A stretch of DNA of 6,662 bases, taken from contig JAOPZG010000120.1 of assembly GCA_025964215.1 (NCBI GenBank), positions 1 through 6,662 of the forward strand, written 5' to 3'. The notes under the pieces were generated by a model. That model was not told the origin of the DNA. It was given only the letters and a program-made list of their open reading frames with translations, and did no database searches. The position numbers were made by a program, and so were the translations under genes. Every line of letters begins with the position of its first letter. Position 1 is the stretch's first letter. Shown here piece by piece: positions 4,895 to 6,662 of the stretch. This DNA is from Conexibacter sp. Its GTDB lineage: Bacteria > Actinomycetota > Thermoleophilia > Solirubrobacterales > Solirubrobacteraceae.

Positions 4895-6370
4895 ATGCCC
4901 CACGCCCAGACCCGCGCCGCCGAGCCCAATCGGTGGGCGGTCCTCGCCCTCCTCGGAGTGGCCCAGCTGATGGTCGTCCTCGACTCGACCATCGTCAACA
5001 TCGCGCTGCCCTCCGCGCAGCGCGACCTCGGCTTCTCGACGGGCAACCGCCAGTGGATCGTCACCGCGTACGCGCTCGCGTTCGGCAGCCTGCTGCTCGT
5101 CGGCGGGAAGCTTGGCGACCTCTTCGGCCGCAAGTGGACCTTCGTCGGCGGCCTGATCGGCTTCTCGATCGCCTCGGTCCTCGGCGGCCTCGCGCCCTCC
5201 TTCGGCGTCCTCGTCGTCGCGCGCACCTTGCAGGGCGCGTTCGGCGCGCTGCTCGCCCCGTCGGCGCTCTCGCTGCTCACCGTCACGTTCGCGGACTCGC
5301 CCGAGCGCGCGAAGGCCTTCGGGATCTTCGCCGCCGTCGCGACGGCCGGCGCGTCGGTCGGCCTGCTGCTCGGCGGCGCGCTCACGGACGCGCTCTCGTG
5401 GCGGTGGTGCATGTACGTCAACCTCGTGATCGCGATCCCGGCCGTCTTCGCGGCGCTGCGGCTGCTCGTGAACGAGCGACCGCTCGAGCATCCGCGCATC
5501 GACTGGACCGGCGTCGTGCTCGCCGGCGCCGGTCTGTTCGCGATCGTCTACGGGTTCTCCGAGGCCGAGACGGAGTCCTGGCAGGCGGCCACCACGGTCA
5601 TCTCCCTGGCCGCCGGCGTCGTGCTCCTCGCCGCCTTCGTGCTGAGCCAGCGGCGCATCCCCAACCCCCTGCTGCCGCTCCACATCGTGTGGGACCGGGC
5701 CCGCGGCGGGGCGTTCGCCGCGATCATCATCGCCGGCTCCAGCGTCTTCGCGGTCTTCCTGTTCCTGACCTACTTCATGCAGCTGAACCTCGGCTACTCG
5801 CCGCTGAAGACCGGGCTCGGCTTCCTGCCGATGACGCTGATGATCTTCATCGTCGCGCCGACGATCCAGACCCGCGTGCTGCCGCGCGTCGGCGTGCGCC
5901 CGATCGTCATGACGGGGATGACGCTCGGCGTCGTGTCGATGGCGCTCTTCTTTGCCCAACTGGAGCCGTCGTCCACATACGTCGCCAACGTCCTCCCCGG
6001 CCTGATCCTGATCGGCATCGGGATGCCGTGCATCTTTGCGCCGTCGTTCGCGACCGCGACGCTCGGCGTCGCCCGCAACGAGGCGGGCGTGGCATCGGCC
6101 ATGGTCACCACCTGTCAGCAGGTGGGCGGCGCGGTCGGCACCGCGGTCTTGTCGACGATCTTCGCGGGCGCCTCCTCGAGCTACGTCTCGAGCCATGGGA
6201 AGGGACCGGGCGTGGTCGGCGCTGCCCAGGTGCACGGCTACACCACCGCGTTCACCTACGCGGCGATCATGTTCGGCATCGGCCTCGTCGTCGTCGGACT
6301 CGTGCTGCCCCGTCGCATCGAGCCGCAGCGGCAGGCGGCCGCCGAACCCGCCGTGGAGCTGGCCGCCTGA
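4895..6370 (+). CDS. MFS transporter, DHA2 (EmrB/QacA-like) drug:H+ antiporter family
   Basis: This 491-residue integral membrane protein has the size and pattern of the 14-helix DHA2 family, which exports drugs or other small molecules in exchange for protons. The signatures appear in order. LDSTIVNIALP (29-39) is in the first helix, with D30 the family acid. GGKLGDLFGRK (70-80) is motif A in the loop between helices 2 and 3. RTLQGAFGALLAPSALSLL (110-128) is motif B, with the conserved Arg. ATAGASVGLLLGGALTDALSWRW (149-171) is the antiporter motif C region followed by the family's SWRW. The C-terminal half has EAGVASAMVTTCQQVGGAVGTAVL (396-419), also typical. The C-terminus is a short polar Ala/Glu tail. 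The substrate cannot be assigned, and no regulator is adjacent apart from the TetR gene two genes upstream. The ATG at 4895 fits the -10 spacing and leaves a normal 12-residue cytosolic lead. Confidence 0.95.
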   Translation: MPHAQTRAAEPNRWAVLALLGVAQLMVVLDSTIVNIALPSAQRDLGFSTGNRQWIVTAYALAFGSLLLVGGKLGDLFGRKWTFVGGLIGFSIASVLGGLAPSFGVLVVARTLQGAFGALLAPSALSLLTVTFADSPERAKAFGIFAAVATAGASVGLLLGGALTDALSWRWCMYVNLVIAIPAVFAALRLLVNERPLEHPRIDWTGVVLAGAGLFAIVYGFSEAETESWQAATTVISLAAGVVLLAAFVLSQRRIPNPLLPLHIVWDRARGGAFAAIIIAGSSVFAVFLFLTYFMQLNLGYSPLKTGLGFLPMTLMIFIVAPTIQTRVLPRVGVRPIVMTGMTLGVVSMALFFAQLEPSSTYVANVLPGLILIGIGMPCIFAPSFATATLGVARNEAGVASAMVTTCQQVGGAVGTAVLSTIFAGASSSYVSSHGKGPGVVGAAQVHGYTTAFTYAAIMFGIGLVVVGLVLPRRIEPQRQAAAEPAVELAA

Positions 6371-6387
6371 CCCTCCGGTCACTACGG

Positions 6388-6420
6388 AAGAGATTTCGCG
6401 GGCCGCGTAAGTCTTCTCTT
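6388..6420 (+). terminator. Weak nested inverted repeat downstream of the transporter
   Basis: AAGAGA (6388-6393) can pair with TCTCTT (6415-6420), enclosing a smaller CGCG/CGCG stem (6397-6400 with 6404-6407). The two stems are separated by unpaired bases on both sides. It lies in the 69-bp gap before the next gene and could end the transporter transcript or sit in the leader of the gene at 6440. I see no confident promoter in this gap; TAAGTC at 6408 is only a poor -10 match. Confidence 0.25.
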
Positions 6421-6439
6421 AGGCGGCGGTTGGGTGACC

Positions 6440-6662
6440 ATGACCATCACCAAGAAGCTCCACACCGCTGCCGCCATCGCCATCGCCACCGCCGGGCTCG
6501 CTGCGAGCCCCGCGCTGGCGGTCCAGCACGCCGGCGCCATCAGCAACGGGCCGGCTACTCCGACCGTGAAGTGGGATCACGACGCCTGGAAGAAGTGCTG
6601 GGCCGGCACCTACGCCCAGTGGCGCGAGGACGGCAGCAGCCCGAACGTCTCGCAGGCTGCCG
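6440..6662 (+). CDS. N-terminal part of a secreted protein of unknown function (3' end outside window)
   Basis: Too close to the window end to be complete: 74 codons are visible with no stop. MTITKKLH followed by an Ala/Ile-rich core and the SPALA cleavage motif (23-27) before VQH is a textbook Sec signal peptide, so the protein is exported. The mature part begins VQHAGAISNGPATPTVKWDHDAWKK-like sequence, with tryptophans at 44, 48, 54 and 61 and one cysteine (53). No family is recognisable from 47 residues. Codon use matches the neighbours. A GTG two codons upstream (6434) is an alternative start. Unlike other genes here it has neither a TANNNT box 6 nt upstream nor a strong Shine-Dalgarno site; GGGTGA is only 2 nt from the ATG. 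Confidence 0.75.
   Translation, partial: MTITKKLHTAAAIAIATAGLAASPALAVQHAGAISNGPATPTVKWDHDAWKKCWAGTYAQWREDGSSPNVSQAA

Noticed and set aside
4742..6382. Long open frame on the minus strand (546 codons) across the transporter
   Set aside because: It is antisense to a gene with full DHA2 signatures. Its product is low-complexity Arg/Asp/Glu/Gly sequence, as expected of the complement of GC-rich codons, with no domain.

Overview
This is a very GC-rich window (roughly 70% by eye) with GC-dominated third codon positions. It reads as ordinary chromosome from a high-GC actinobacterium. The style of the small secreted proteins, the LuxR-type regulator and the TANNNT-close-to-ATG promoters recalls the Thermoleophilia/Solirubrobacterales, but that placement is from memory of the style and not from a search. 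I see no rRNA, tRNA, CRISPR array, insertion sequence or phage gene.

Layout. (1) 1-686: the C-terminal 227 residues of a large LuxR-type regulator cut by the window edge. (2) 763-1308: a secreted protein of unknown function, probably built from two copies of one small module. (3) 1389-2625: a two-gene operon of secreted four-cysteine proteins of unknown function, with only one base between the stop and the next start. (4) 2637-3659 on the minus strand: an aldo/keto reductase, convergent with the operon. (5) 3757-4347: a TetR-family regulator divergent from the reductase. Their shared 97-bp gap holds two near-identical 19-bp repeats that bracket the reductase -10 box, so it is a well-supported candidate operator. 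(6) 4402-4848: a small cytosolic protein with a predicted PH-like C-terminal half. (7) 4895-6370: a DHA2-type major facilitator drug/proton antiporter. (8) 6440-end: the N-terminus of another secreted protein, cut by the window edge.

How the parts work together. The clearest regulatory unit is the TetR/reductase pair: the regulator very probably represses the reductase, and perhaps itself, until a small ligand is present. The other genes look independently transcribed. Four of them (763, 1389, 4402, 4895) carry a TANNNT -10 box that ends 6-9 nt before the ATG and have no usable Shine-Dalgarno sequence, so they are probably read from leaderless mRNAs. The genes that need internal or leadered initiation (1924, 3757, and the reductase) have good GGAGG/AGGAG sites at 7-9 nt. 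Several GC-rich hairpins near gene ends are candidate terminators without a U-tract.

I do not find an exotic new system here. The items most worth following are the tandem operator, the leaderless promoter set and the uncharacterised secreted proteins.
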